Shown here piece by piece: positions 27,155 to 37,003 of a DNA stretch of 64,000 nucleotides. Source of the DNA: Bacillota bacterium (lineage in GTDB: Bacteria > Bacillota > Clostridia > Christensenellales > CAG-314); assembly GCA_023458375.1 (NCBI GenBank), contig JAEWZT010000003.1, positions 211,875-275,874 on the forward strand, in the 5' to 3' direction. A model generated the notes under the pieces. It searched no databases and was not told the DNA's origin. It saw nothing but the letters and a program-made list of their open reading frames with translations. Made by a program: the position numbers and the translations under genes. Every line of letters begins with the position of its first letter. Within the stretch, counting starts at the first letter, position 1.

Positions 27155-28297
27155 ATGATTTATTTTGACAATGCGGCGACGTCTTTTCCCAAAGCGCCCG
27201 GCGTTTCCGACTGTGTAAAAAAGTTTATTGACGAAAAGTGCTTTAACGTGGGTCGGGGAGCTTACGCGGCAGCCTTTGAAACGGAGCAAATAGTTTTTGA
27301 AACAAGGGAACTGCTGGCGGATTTTTTTCACGCTCAAAAGGGCAAAAGCGTTATATTCACCTGCGGGCTTACGCAGTCGCTTAACGCGGCGCTCTTCGGG
27401 CTGTTAAAAGGCGGGGATAAGGCAATTACAAGTTCAATGGAGCATAACGCAGTGCTGCGCCCGCTTTGGCAGCTTAAAAAGCAAGGGGTGGGGGTTGACT
27501 TCGCGCCCTGCAATGCTGACGGCGAAGTTTGTCTTTCAGCGCTGGAAGGAATGTTAAAAAACTCGCCCAAAGTGCTTGTAATGACGCACGCCTCAAATAT
27601 ATGCGGCGCCGTTATGCCGCTTTTTGAAATAGGGGAACTTTGCAAAAAATACGGCGTGCTGTTTGCGCTTGATGCGGCGCAGACAGGGGGCGTAATTGAC
27701 ATAGATATGGAAAGGGACAATATTGACGTCTTGTGCTTTTCGGGGCACAAGGGGCTGTTGTCTTTGCAGGGCGTCGGCGGTTATATTCTTAGCGAAAGGG
27801 CGGCAAGTATGCTTGAACCATTTGTTTTCGGCGGCACAGGCAGCCTTTCGCATTCGCTTGAAATGCCGCGGCATTTACCCGACAGATTTGAGGCCGGAAC
27901 GCCCAACCTTGTCGGCATTGCGGCGCTAAACTGTTCGCTAAAATATATAATCAAACAAGGGATTGAGAATATTTATCAAAAAGAAATACAATTGCAGCAA
28001 AATTTTGAAAATGGTATTAAAGAAATAAAAAATATAACAATTGTCGGCGGCGGCGCGAAAAAAAGATGCGCGGTAACGGCTTTGGATTTTTTATCGCTTG
28101 ACAACAGCCATGCTGCATTTAGGCTTGACAGCGAAATGGGTATAATGGTAAGAAGCGGGCTTCATTGCGCACCTCTCGCGCACAAAACTTTGGGCACGTT
28201 TCCAAAGGGCGCCGTGCGCTTTTCTTTCGGTCATGCCAACACGAGAGAAGAAATAGATATTTCGCTTTCAGCCTTAAAACGCATCGCCGCGGGATAA
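27155..28297 (+). CDS. Class V aminotransferase / cysteine desulfurase-like protein (EF2568 type)
   Basis: 380-aa PLP enzyme. IYFDNAATSFPKAPGV opens the protein; the PLP lysine lies in CFSGHKGLLSLQGVGG near residue 200, and a Cys in RSGLHCAPLAHKTLG near 340 could be the sulfur- or selenium-accepting residue. The family is the class V group often found with selD in selenium-dependent molybdenum hydroxylase loci (EF2568 type), thought to release Se or S from (seleno)cysteine. It starts 9 bases after selD and ends the operon; a terminator follows. Confidence 0.88.
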   Translation: MIYFDNAATSFPKAPGVSDCVKKFIDEKCFNVGRGAYAAAFETEQIVFETRELLADFFHAQKGKSVIFTCGLTQSLNAALFGLLKGGDKAITSSMEHNAVLRPLWQLKKQGVGVDFAPCNADGEVCLSALEGMLKNSPKVLVMTHASNICGAVMPLFEIGELCKKYGVLFALDAAQTGGVIDIDMERDNIDVLCFSGHKGLLSLQGVGGYILSERAASMLEPFVFGGTGSLSHSLEMPRHLPDRFEAGTPNLVGIAALNCSLKYIIKQGIENIYQKEIQLQQNFENGIKEIKNITIVGGGAKKRCAVTALDFLSLDNSHAAFRLDSEMGIMVRSGLHCAPLAHKTLGTFPKGAVRFSFGHANTREEIDISLSALKRIAAG

Positions 28298-28395
28298 TTT
28301 TAAGCAGGCGCTATATGCGGGTTTAGGCATCGGCAAATTATTGCTGCATTTTTAAAGCTATTTATATTTAATATTAGCCGCAAGAAAAGAGGCTT

Positions 28396-28426
28396 GCGCA
28401 AGCGGTTGCTTGTGCATTTTTTATTT
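28396..28426 (+). terminator. Rho-independent terminator of the selenium operon
   Basis: GCGCAAGC-GGTT-GCTTGTGC, 8 bp with one G-U pair and a 4-base loop, followed by ATTTTTTATTT; about 100 bases after the class V gene. Confidence 0.75.
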
Positions 28427-28576
28427 GCTATACCGTTTTTATGCTAAGGACATATGTCTTATTTATATTAAATATGTTTAAACGATTTTGCGCGGCCTTT
28501 GTTATTTTTGTCTATTAAAATAATATTCTTCATTTGGATGCGATTTGCCTTTTCGGGTTGCCATCTGCGGGCAAAG

Positions 28577-29040
28577 GTTTCAATTCACACACGCTGCACT
28601 AGCACTGTGTGCGACTAAAACAGCTTAATTGATTTTTCAATAAATATAAGCTGAACAATTTTTGACCTCTTTATCTGTGCCTACGCTTATCGTTTCAATG
28701 CACGCGATTTCAGGGGTGCGACTGATAGCATAGCAAAAAGATATTTTATCTAAATATTTTATCCGCACACGCACACGAAGCCACGATTAAAAAAGCTTAA
28801 TTAATTTTTGAATAAAGTTTCAATCCACGCGCCCCGCATTTGGGGGCAGCTTAAACAGAATTTACATAAAGATATTATACATTTCAATCCACATGCCTTC
28901 GGGCGGCAATACCCAAATAAATTAGTGTACTATTGTGCCAATATTCCATCAACGCACCCGCACGGTTTCAATCAGATGTAGAAATATTTCCTAAAAGACT
29001 TGTTATGTTTCAATCCACGCGCCCCGCATTTGGGCGCGGC
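28577..29040 (-). CRISPR. Second decayed type I-C-like CRISPR array, opposite orientation
   Basis: Degenerate repeats beginning GTTTCAATCCACGCG on the plus strand, i.e. the reverse complement of the left array's GCGTGGATTGAAAC. Clear copies begin at 28577, 28692, 28817, 28881 and 29007. Their spacings (115, 125, 64, 126) equal one or two periods of ~63, and eroded copies can be seen at the missing positions (near 28760 and 28946). The copies at 28817 and 29007 share 29 identical leading bases. No cas gene. It fills most of the gap between the selenium operon and the BclA-like gene. Confidence 0.7.
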
Positions 29041-29122
29041 ATGAGATTAATTTATTATTTTTGAATTTACAAAATGACTTCAAGTTCATGCCGCGCGAAG
29101 TATGGGGTTTTTATCGCAGTTG

Positions 29123-30115
29123 CTATTCCGTCGTTATAATCACTTTGCCGCTCTTTTTTTCTGCGGTAAAATTTTTTGCATCTTTACTTAGCAGCTCAGG
29201 CGGGGCTACGGTAGTTACCACGCGCTGCACATTGGGCACAAAGAAAAACAGCGGAGAGCTTTTGTCCTCGTTTGCCAAAACCAAGACCGCAAACTCGTTT
29301 TTATAAACGTCACCTTGGGCATTGGTATTTACGCTTATCTGTATTCCGACGTTTTCGCCGACGGGGATATAGGAATAAAATGCCGCAAACATATCCGTAT
29401 CGCACCCCATAGCGGCAGGGTCGGGAAAGGGAAGATACTGTATGGTTTCATCGTAAATAGCATCGTCGCCTAAGTATACGGCGCATATTTGGTAAAGGGG
29501 CAAAAGCACATATTCCGCGCCTAAATACATAACAAAAAAGCCCGCGCCGCTGCCGTAGGGCGAGGTGTAAACGCCGTAAGGGTATGCGCTGAAAGAAGAC
29601 GCAAGCCTGTCGTAAAATATTGTTACCAGATTGGAGGCGTAAAGCGTTGTAATTTGCTCCAATAAATACGCCCATTGTTTTGCCGCAAGGCAGGCTGTGG
29701 TGCTTTGAACCGAAAATTCTTCGTATTTTGTTACCGTCAGCCCCGCTGCCGCGCCGCCGTAAGTTGACAAACTGACGGAGGAATTTTGGCTGTTAATAAG
29801 CTTTACCGTTTGCGGCGTAGTTACGTTTATTACCGCAAAGCCTGTAAACTGACCCGTTCTTGCCGCGCTGCTTCCGGAAATTGTATCGGGCTGAGACGTC
29901 AAGATTGCAAAAGATACTCCCGCCGCCGAAGAAGACAAGGCGTTTGCCCACCAGTTTATAAGGTAAAGTCCGCTTGAAAGCAGCGTTATTTCGCCGCTTA
30001 ACTGGTTGTATGATACGTCGCCCGATTGAAAAACCTGCTCGTCAAACTTTACCGCCGCGTTTTGCGTAAGGGTATAAGGAGAAGTTAGATTTAGTTGCAT
30101 AGCCGTTGTAGCCAT
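29123..30115 (-). CDS. BclA/C1q-like jelly-roll protein
   Basis: 330 aa. The N-terminal ~130 residues resemble the C1q/TNF-like C-terminal domain of exosporium protein BclA: VKFDEQVFQSGDVSYN, SGEITLLSSGLYLINWW. The following ~200 residues are an uncharacterised Tyr/Ala-rich region. No signal peptide or collagen-like repeats. Such domains occur in spore-coat and phage-tail-associated proteins; with no spore or phage neighbours here the role is open. Start ATG 30115 has a GGAG site. It is a monocistronic gene next to the second CRISPR relic. Confidence 0.6.
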   Translation of the reverse strand: MATTAMQLNLTSPYTLTQNAAVKFDEQVFQSGDVSYNQLSGEITLLSSGLYLINWWANALSSSAAGVSFAILTSQPDTISGSSAARTGQFTGFAVINVTTPQTVKLINSQNSSVSLSTYGGAAAGLTVTKYEEFSVQSTTACLAAKQWAYLLEQITTLYASNLVTIFYDRLASSFSAYPYGVYTSPYGSGAGFFVMYLGAEYVLLPLYQICAVYLGDDAIYDETIQYLPFPDPAAMGCDTDMFAAFYSYIPVGENVGIQISVNTNAQGDVYKNEFAVLVLANEDKSSPLFFFVPNVQRVVTTVAPPELLSKDAKNFTAEKKSGKVIITTE

Positions 30116-30904
30116 AGTTTACTCCATAAAGAGTTATATTTTATTCTATGAAATTATAAAACCCGTTGCCACAGCACCTGTTTTTTAAACGCAAAGGCTT
30201 CTAAAAACGCTAAGCGAGTTAGGAATAAACATAAATATATGAAAGAGGGTTTTACCGAAAGAAAAGCATATCCGTCAGTGAGATTTTATTTCCCCTCGCT
30301 TTTAAGATAAATATCTGTAAATAAATTAACTCGCAGTATTTAGCAGTAAGTTTTTCTTTTGCTTATTAACATTTTTGCTCATTCTTTTTTAATTTTTATA
30401 TGTAGCGCTACGCATTTTTTATTTGCCTTAAATGTTTTTAGCGTTATTAAATGTCTGCGGTAATTTTTGTATAAACGTTGTAATGGCGGGCGCTTTCTGA
30501 TAAAATGTTTTTGTTCAGTTAGATTAAAAGAAAGGGCTATTATGACGGAAATGAAATGTGAAGGGTGTTTTAAGAAATGAAACAATAGTGACTCTAATAG
30601 CATTGTTGAAGGCTAAATAATTAAAAGCGTCAAAAAGGCTTGCGCGCTTCTTTTTTGGTATAACAAAAAGGCGTATAGCGTTGTAAACAATTATAAAACT
30701 TCAAAAACTCTTATTTGTTTGCAATAACGCTAAAAGAAAGAGCTTGAAAAAAAACCGCTGATTACTAATGCTACTATTACCAAATAACTAGGCAAAAAAA
30801 TACTCGGCAGAATAGCAACGGTAAGGCATAAAAATATTAAGCCGATTTACACAGCAAATTAAGCAAAACTGCGGAAGAACCCCGCAAGTTTTTAGGTAAG
30901 GTTT
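30116..30904. other. Gene-free 789-base stretch
   Basis: AT-rich with stops in every frame; no convincing ORF, repeat or RNA structure seen. The promoters of the divergent BclA-like and ROK kinase genes must lie here, but I could not pick a clear one. Confidence 0.5.
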
Positions 30905-31864
30905 ATGCGTATAGGAATTGATTTGGGCGCGACGACAATCAAGGCGGGCATTGTGGATTTTTGCGGCAATATAACAAGGCAAAGCGTAAAACCCACACCC
31001 GCGCATAAGGGATATGCCGGCGTTGTTAACGAAATAGCGGACACTGTTAAAGAACTTGCGGCGGCCGAAGGCAAGGGGATTGACGCCATCCGCTCAATAG
31101 GCATAGGGATTCCCGGTATCGTTTACAGCCAAAGTGGAAAGGTTGACTTTTGCGCCAATTTGTCTTGGAGCAACGTGGAATTGGGCAAAGATCTTTGCGG
31201 CCGCATCGGCAAAAAAGTCTACGTTGCAAACGATGCGACGGTGGCGGCGCTGGGAGAAAATCTTTTCGGTTGCACTAAGGGCGCGTTGAATTCTGTGCTA
31301 CTGACTTTGGGCACGGGCATAGGCAGCGGCTTAATTATTAACGGAAGCATTTACAGCGGAAGCCACGCGCTTGGCGCCGAAATAGGGCATATGATTGTGG
31401 GCGAAAACTTTTACCGTTGCAACTGCGGCAATAACGGTTGTTTGGAAACTTTTGCGTCGGCAAGGGCAATTGTAAAATATGTCAGCCGCAAAATAGAAGA
31501 GGGGGCGCAAACGCCGCTTTCCCGGCTTGGCGACGGAGCAAAACTTACTGCGGAAATTATATTTGAAGCGGCAAAAAGGGGCGATTTAATTGCTGGCGAA
31601 GCCGTAGACAGGTTATGCGCCTATCTGGCGGTAGGCATAATAAATATTTATAACGTCCTTGACCCCGACGTAATTGCCTTGGGGGGCGGGCTTTCAAAGG
31701 CGGGGGATTTTTTGCTGGCGAAAGTTAAGAAAGAGGTTTCGCAGATACAGCTCGTTAAAGGCAAAAAATATGGCGACATCGTGCTTGCCGCCTTGGGCAA
31801 CAAAGCGGGCATAATCGGCGCGGCTTTTTTGGAGCGTTACATAGATAAAGAGGGTAAACTTTAA
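30905..31864 (+). CDS. glk: ROK-family glucokinase
   Basis: 319 aa. ATP-binding opening MRIGIDLGATTIKAGIVD, catalytic VYVANDATVAALGE near residue 110, TLGTGIGSGLI near 135, and the ROK zinc motif CNCGNNGCLE near 176. Phosphorylates glucose (or a related hexose) in the cytoplasm for glycolysis. Full length. A transglutaminase-like gene follows 76 bases later on the same strand; no functional link is evident. Confidence 0.9.
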   Translation: MRIGIDLGATTIKAGIVDFCGNITRQSVKPTPAHKGYAGVVNEIADTVKELAAAEGKGIDAIRSIGIGIPGIVYSQSGKVDFCANLSWSNVELGKDLCGRIGKKVYVANDATVAALGENLFGCTKGALNSVLLTLGTGIGSGLIINGSIYSGSHALGAEIGHMIVGENFYRCNCGNNGCLETFASARAIVKYVSRKIEEGAQTPLSRLGDGAKLTAEIIFEAAKRGDLIAGEAVDRLCAYLAVGIINIYNVLDPDVIALGGGLSKAGDFLLAKVKKEVSQIQLVKGKKYGDIVLAALGNKAGIIGAAFLERYIDKEGKL

Positions 31865-31940
31865 TTAGCAAAACTATAAAAATACGGCAAAACGCCGCTT
31901 AATAATAAACTTTTTAAGCGGACGAAATGCGGAGATTAAA

Positions 31941-34646
31941 ATGATTTTTTCAACAGATATTAAAAAGCAAATTGATTGCAAATTTTACGGCAACTTGCCT
32001 CTGGGCAACCAAAACGATGAAATTATCGGCAAAATTAACAGCTGCTGCGAGGACGAGCAAGCGATATTAAAACTTTTTTACGCTACAATGCCCCTTGCCG
32101 ATATTGGTGATTATGATTTTTCGCTTTTTAAAAAATACACCGATTTTGCTCTCTTTCTTGCAAAAAACCCTTTGTGGGGCGCTGTTCCGCAAGATATTTT
32201 TTTAAATTATGTGGCGTATTACCGGGTAAATAACGAGGTTATAGAAGACAGCAGGGAGTTTTTTTATAACGCGCTTATTGGCAGAATAAAGGGCAAAAAT
32301 ATGAAGGAAGCGGCGCTTGAAGTCAACCTTTGGTGTGCCGAGCGCGCAGAATATAAAATGACGGACGAAAGGACGGCGTCGCCCATGACGGTGCTTAAAG
32401 CTTCTTACGGCAGGTGCGGCGAGGAATCTACCTTAACAGTTACCGCTATGCGCAGCGTAGGTATCCCCGCCAGACAGGTCTACACCCCCAAATGGGCGCA
32501 CTGCGACGACAACCATGCATGGGTGGAGGTCTGGTGCGAGGGGAAATGGTATTATTTGGGCGCCTGCGAACCCGAGCCAACTCTTAACCGTGCTTGGTTT
32601 GACAATGCCGCCGCCCGCGCCGTGCTGGTGCATACGAAATCGTTTTTGCCTATTTCAGGCGAAGAAATCGTTTCGCTTGCGGGTCAAACACTTGTGTTAA
32701 ACCTCACAAGCCGCTACGCAGCCAGCAAAACTTTTACCGTTACCGTTTTAGACGTTTTACCCCTAGAAAACGCCGAAGTGCGCTTTGAAATGCTTAATTC
32801 TTCCGAGCTTGCGCCCATAGCCACTTTAAAAACCGACGGCGACGGCAAAGCTAAGATAACTTTGGGTATGGGAACCGTCAATGTTTGCGCGACAAGCAAG
32901 GGCAGATTTATTGAAGCGGCGGTTGACACAAACGACGTTAATTCGCTTACTTTGGATTTTTACAAAGCCGCAAAAAAAGAAAGCGCGGGGACGCGGGACT
33001 TTGATTTTTACGCGCCTAAGGACAACCCTAAAAACGGCGCGCACCTAACGCAAGAGCAAAAGTTACTTAGAAAAGAAATAAAAAGTAAAGCGGAAAAAAA
33101 GCTGCTGACACGCAAAAAAAGTTTTTATTGCAGTCAGGAGGCAGCGAAACTTGCCGCGCTTTTTAGCCGCCCTGACGAGGTTGAGGACATTTTAAGAGGT
33201 GCCGAGGGTAATTTTTGGGAAATATACAGTTTTCTTTGCGGCAAAGAAAATATTGTTAAGGTCGGTTTCGGCGAAAGTGAAGAGTGTTCTGCGCCCCATT
33301 TTTGCCAGGCAAATGAATGCTTTGGCGGTTGTGCCGAGGGTATAGGCGAAAACGCGGGCAGTAATAATTGCGCCAAAAGCGACGGCGGTATAACAAAATC
33401 TATTGAAGAAATTGGCGAGTTAAAATTGGAACTTCTCAAATCGCTTAGCCAAAAAGACCTTTTAGATTCAAAGTGCGCAGTTTTGCAGGAACATTTCGAG
33501 CTGTCGCTGAGATATCAAAACGATTTTCCCAAAGAGATATTTATCCCTTACATCATGTGCCCGCGAATAAGTTACGAGGAAATTACCCCTTACAGAAAAT
33601 TTCTTTTGTCTGTTATAAGCTTAGAGGACGCCGAGCTGTTTAGGCGGCAGCCCCTTAAAGCGTGGCAGTATGTATGCGGTTTTGGCGAAAATACTTTAAG
33701 GCAAAACGATAGGCTGCTGGGCACGCCGCAGGGGATTTTTAAAAGCGGCTTAGCAAGCCAAAAAGCAAAAAAGGTATTGTTTGCGGTAGTTTTAAGGACG
33801 CTGGGCGTTCCCGCGCGGATAAATCCCGTTGACGGTTCCCCGCAATATTACCAAGGTGACAAGTTTGTTAATGTTGGTAACATTAAAAATGAGAACGAGG
33901 TTTTAAGCGCCGCAAGAATACAAAAAAGCGGCAGACTCGTTTTATTGGGCGGCGGGGAAAAATGGTATTATTACGGCAACTTTACGCTGGCAAAATTAAA
34001 AAGCGGCGGCTATCAAACGCTAAGATTTGATGATATCAAATGGCAAAAAGGCAGAACCGAACTGTCGCTTGAAAGCGGTTTTTACAGGCTTATCACCGTC
34101 AGCAGAGCTCCTAACGGCAACCAATACGCCAAAAAATATTGTTTTGAGCTTAAAGAGGGCGAAAATAAGCGCCTTGACATAGCAATGCGCCAAATTGAGC
34201 TTTCACTCATGGCAACGGACATAGCTTTTGAGCCTTTTGCGCTTTTTGACTCAAACAACCAAGAAGTGTCTTCCCAAAGCTTTAAAGGGAAAGCCGTTTT
34301 TCTTTGGCTGGAAGAGCAGGGCGAGCCGGCGGAACATATTTTAAACGAGCTTATCTGCGCCAAAGACGTTTTAAATAAAATCGGTTGGGCGGTAGCTTTA
34401 ATCCGAAAGGAAAGCGCGCCCGCTGACAAAACTTTGGACAAAACGCTAAAAGCGCTAAACTGCGCAAAGGTATTTTACTCCGACTTTTCACAAACGGCGG
34501 AAATTATGGCGCGCCGAATGTATTTAGACCCGCAAAATATGCCTCTTTTAGTGGCGGCGGTCAACGGGCGCGGCGTTTACGCCAGCGGCGGATATAATGT
34601 AGGCGCCGTCGGCTTAATGATAAAGATTTTGGATTTATGCAATTAA
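31941..34646 (+). CDS. Large transglutaminase-like protein with thioredoxin-like C-terminus
   Basis: 901-aa cytoplasmic protein (no signal peptide or membrane helix). Residues ~130-235 are a transglutaminase-like domain with the triad Cys (SYGRCGEEST, ~158), His (DDNHAWVEVW, ~190) and an acidic residue in GACEPEP. A beta-rich carboxypeptidase-regulatory-like segment follows (~240-320). A second, degenerate transglutaminase-type block is at ~600-660 (VVLRTLGVPARINPVDG), and the last ~140 residues look thioredoxin-like. It would be a papain-fold protease or amidase rather than a cross-linker; substrate unknown. AGGAG-type site before ATG 31941 is GGAGA. The double domain is unusual. Confidence 0.75.
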   Translation: MIFSTDIKKQIDCKFYGNLPLGNQNDEIIGKINSCCEDEQAILKLFYATMPLADIGDYDFSLFKKYTDFALFLAKNPLWGAVPQDIFLNYVAYYRVNNEVIEDSREFFYNALIGRIKGKNMKEAALEVNLWCAERAEYKMTDERTASPMTVLKASYGRCGEESTLTVTAMRSVGIPARQVYTPKWAHCDDNHAWVEVWCEGKWYYLGACEPEPTLNRAWFDNAAARAVLVHTKSFLPISGEEIVSLAGQTLVLNLTSRYAASKTFTVTVLDVLPLENAEVRFEMLNSSELAPIATLKTDGDGKAKITLGMGTVNVCATSKGRFIEAAVDTNDVNSLTLDFYKAAKKESAGTRDFDFYAPKDNPKNGAHLTQEQKLLRKEIKSKAEKKLLTRKKSFYCSQEAAKLAALFSRPDEVEDILRGAEGNFWEIYSFLCGKENIVKVGFGESEECSAPHFCQANECFGGCAEGIGENAGSNNCAKSDGGITKSIEEIGELKLELLKSLSQKDLLDSKCAVLQEHFELSLRYQNDFPKEIFIPYIMCPRISYEEITPYRKFLLSVISLEDAELFRRQPLKAWQYVCGFGENTLRQNDRLLGTPQGIFKSGLASQKAKKVLFAVVLRTLGVPARINPVDGSPQYYQGDKFVNVGNIKNENEVLSAARIQKSGRLVLLGGGEKWYYYGNFTLAKLKSGGYQTLRFDDIKWQKGRTELSLESGFYRLITVSRAPNGNQYAKKYCFELKEGENKRLDIAMRQIELSLMATDIAFEPFALFDSNNQEVSSQSFKGKAVFLWLEEQGEPAEHILNELICAKDVLNKIGWAVALIRKESAPADKTLDKTLKALNCAKVFYSDFSQTAEIMARRMYLDPQNMPLLVAAVNGRGVYASGGYNVGAVGLMIKILDLCN

Positions 34647-34932
34647 GGCGGCTGCCGCAAATAATTTAAATCTATTGAAATACGAGCAGGGCGGGCGTAA
34701 AGAAGTTACCTTATCTGCCCAAACAGCGTAAAACGTATATGCAAAAAAGGCATAAAACAGAACAAAGCAAAACGGATTGGACGCAAAAGCTCATAAATTT
34801 ATTGTAAACGAACAAGGCGGCAATGCTTTTAAAAAAGCCTCAATCATAGGCGGCTAAAATGCGCGCGGATTAGATAGGTTTATTATTTAAAAAGTTTGCA
34901 AGCGGCGCGAAAAGCAGTAAAGGAAAAATGAA

Positions 34933-35613
34933 ATGAATCTTATAGAAATTATCGCTTTGACGGCTGATGACGCAAAACGTATTGAAGGGTGCGGCGGCGA
35001 CAGGATAGAGCTTATAAGCGAATACGGTTTAGGGGGCTTAACGCCCTGCCGCGACACAATAGAAAAAGTTGTCCGCGCCGTAAAAATACCCGTTAATGTT
35101 ATGATAAGACCCCACTCAAAGCACTTTGCCTATTCGCAAGAAGAAATTGCCTTAATGAAAAGCGATATTGCGGCGGCAAGGGATTTGGGCGCTCACGGCG
35201 TAGTGTTTGGCGCGCTGAACAAAAGGGGAATTATCTGCCTCAAAAGAACGGGGCAGCTTATAAGCAGAAGCTTTGGGCTTGATATAACTTTTCATAGGGC
35301 GGTAGACGAGCTGCCCAATCCCTTAGAGGGTATAAGGGCGTTTAGCAAATTTGCCGCAATTACAAGCGTGCTGACTTCGGGGGGCAGCGGCAATGTTGCC
35401 CAAAACACCGCGGTAATAAATGAAATGATACAACACTCCCGCCATATTAACATACTAATAGGCGGCGGGCTGAATTTTGACAATATTGCTTTAATAAGAG
35501 AAAAAACGGGGGCGACGCAGTTTCATTTCGGTCGGGCGGTAAGAAACGATATAACCTTTGAAATTGACGAGCAAAAACTTAAACGCATGGTGCGTCTTTG
35601 CAAGGAAGTCTGA
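34933..35613 (+). CDS. cutC: CutC family protein
   Basis: 226-aa TIM-barrel protein of the CutC family (GGDRIELISEYGLGGLTP, VMIRPHSKHFAYS, ITFHRAVDELPNP, LTSGGSGNVAQN). Historically linked to copper homeostasis, though that role has been doubted. Length is normal. A site AAAGGA precedes ATG 34933. Single gene with gaps of 286 and 186 bases on either side. Confidence 0.9.
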   Translation: MNLIEIIALTADDAKRIEGCGGDRIELISEYGLGGLTPCRDTIEKVVRAVKIPVNVMIRPHSKHFAYSQEEIALMKSDIAAARDLGAHGVVFGALNKRGIICLKRTGQLISRSFGLDITFHRAVDELPNPLEGIRAFSKFAAITSVLTSGGSGNVAQNTAVINEMIQHSRHINILIGGGLNFDNIALIREKTGATQFHFGRAVRNDITFEIDEQKLKRMVRLCKEV

Positions 35614-35799
35614 CTTTTATAAGGCGCATTTTTAGTTTTAATACATATTTTTTGCAAAAATAATACGCAAAACGAACGAACTTGATTTAGTGTTTATAGG
35701 CATTGTCTAAGGTAAAAAGAAAATATTTTTCTGCTTAAAAACAGGCAAAGCCTTGCGCATAGCGGCAACATTTAAATACTTAACACAGGAGTAAAAACT

Positions 35800-36549
35800 A
35801 TGAAATATACCGATATAAACGCGCAGACCATTGACAGATGGGTTGACGAGGGCTGGGAATGGGGAGTGCCCATAACGCACGAGCAATTCCTAAAAGCAAA
35901 GCAGGGGGAATGGAATATGGTGCTAACGCCCGTAAAGCCCGTTCCCAAGCAATGGTTTCCTCCCTTAAAGGGCAAAAAAGTGCTTGGCTTGGCGTCGGGA
36001 GGCGGTCAGCAGATGCCTATTTTTGCCGCGCAAGGCGCGCTATGCTTTCTTTTGGACTATTCTAAAAGGCAGATACAAAGCGATTTGGACGTCGCCGCAA
36101 GGGAGGGGTATGAAATAAACGCGGTGCGCGCCGATATGACAAAGCCGCTTCCCTTTGACAGCGAAAGCTTTGACATTATTTTTCATCCCGTATCCAACTG
36201 CTATATTGAGGACGTAGCGCACGTTTGGCGTGAGTGTTACCGATTGCTTAAAAAAGGCGGCGTTTTATTTGCGGGTCTTGACAACGGCGTAAACTTTCTT
36301 TTCGGGGAGGATGAAAGGGAAATCAAACATAAACTGCCCTTTAACCCCCTTAAAGACGGCGCTTTAATGAGCGAGCTGCAAGCCGACGACAACGGGGTTC
36401 AATTTTCACACACAATTGAAGAGCAGATAAGGGGTCAGCTTAAAGCGGGTTTTAGGTTACTTGACCTTTATGAGGACACTAACGGGAAGGGGTTTCTGCA
36501 CGATATGGGGGTGCCTACCTTTTGGGCGACTTTGGCGGTCAAAGAGTAA
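35800..36549 (+). CDS. Class I SAM-dependent methyltransferase
   Basis: 249 aa. Motif I VLGLASGGGQQMPIF near residue 63, acidic loop LLDYSKRQ, motif for post-I RADMTKPLPF and FDIIFHPVSNCYIEDV. Small-molecule methyltransferase of unknown substrate; the N-terminus (DINAQTIDRWVDEGWEWG) is typical of a widespread uncharacterised subgroup. AGGAG precedes ATG 35800. No operon partner. Confidence 0.82.
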   Translation: MKYTDINAQTIDRWVDEGWEWGVPITHEQFLKAKQGEWNMVLTPVKPVPKQWFPPLKGKKVLGLASGGGQQMPIFAAQGALCFLLDYSKRQIQSDLDVAAREGYEINAVRADMTKPLPFDSESFDIIFHPVSNCYIEDVAHVWRECYRLLKKGGVLFAGLDNGVNFLFGEDEREIKHKLPFNPLKDGALMSELQADDNGVQFSHTIEEQIRGQLKAGFRLLDLYEDTNGKGFLHDMGVPTFWATLAVKE

Positions 36550-36864
36550 AGCGAAAAATAAAAAAGGCAGAGCGGTAAATAAAAAAACCATAATAAAAAT
36601 GCCAAAGCAAAATAGTTTAAAAAACGGAACGAAAACAATACAGACAAGAACCCTATTAGGCTTAAAAACACAAGTTGAGCAACGCAAGCAAAGCAACGCA
36701 AGCTAAAAATATGTTTATTTTAAACCGCGCGAAGCTAAATATTAACGCCAATTTTAAAAATAAAAATCTACTAAAAGAGCGCAAAAAGTTTGTAGACCGT
36801 GTAAATTATCTCTTTCCGAATAAACAAAAAACATTAAGCCTTTAAGTCTAATATTACAAATTAA

Positions 36865-36899
36865 AAAAAGATAAAGACAGCTAAGTTCCTTATCTTTTT
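36865..36899. terminator. AT-rich hairpin between convergent genes
   Basis: AAAAAGATAA/TTATCTTTTT, 10 bp, 15-base loop; the T-run forms part of the stem on both strands. It lies in the 450-base gap between the convergent SAM methyltransferase and ABC exporter genes. The rest of that gap shows nothing convincing. Confidence 0.4.
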
Positions 36900-37003
36900 G
36901 TGTTATCTTAATTTGCCGCTTTTTTATTTGTCTAAAACCTTTTAGACATTCTTTATCCTTTGCATAGAAATATCAAGGTTTTCAGAAGTTAATTTCATAC
37001 TGT

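Noticed and set aside
28298..28576. A tRNA or small RNA gene after the selenium operon
   Set aside because: Only a terminator hairpin was found; no cloverleaf or conserved tRNA ends seen.
30379..30603. 74-codon minus-strand ORF in the gap before glk
   Set aside because: No ribosome-binding site, no recognisable composition, surrounded by stops.
36461..36706. Short overlapping ORFs on both strands at 36.46-36.71 kb
   Set aside because: They overlap the methyltransferase end, are Lys/Asn- or Phe/Leu-biased and have no ribosome-binding sites; chance frames in AT-rich sequence.
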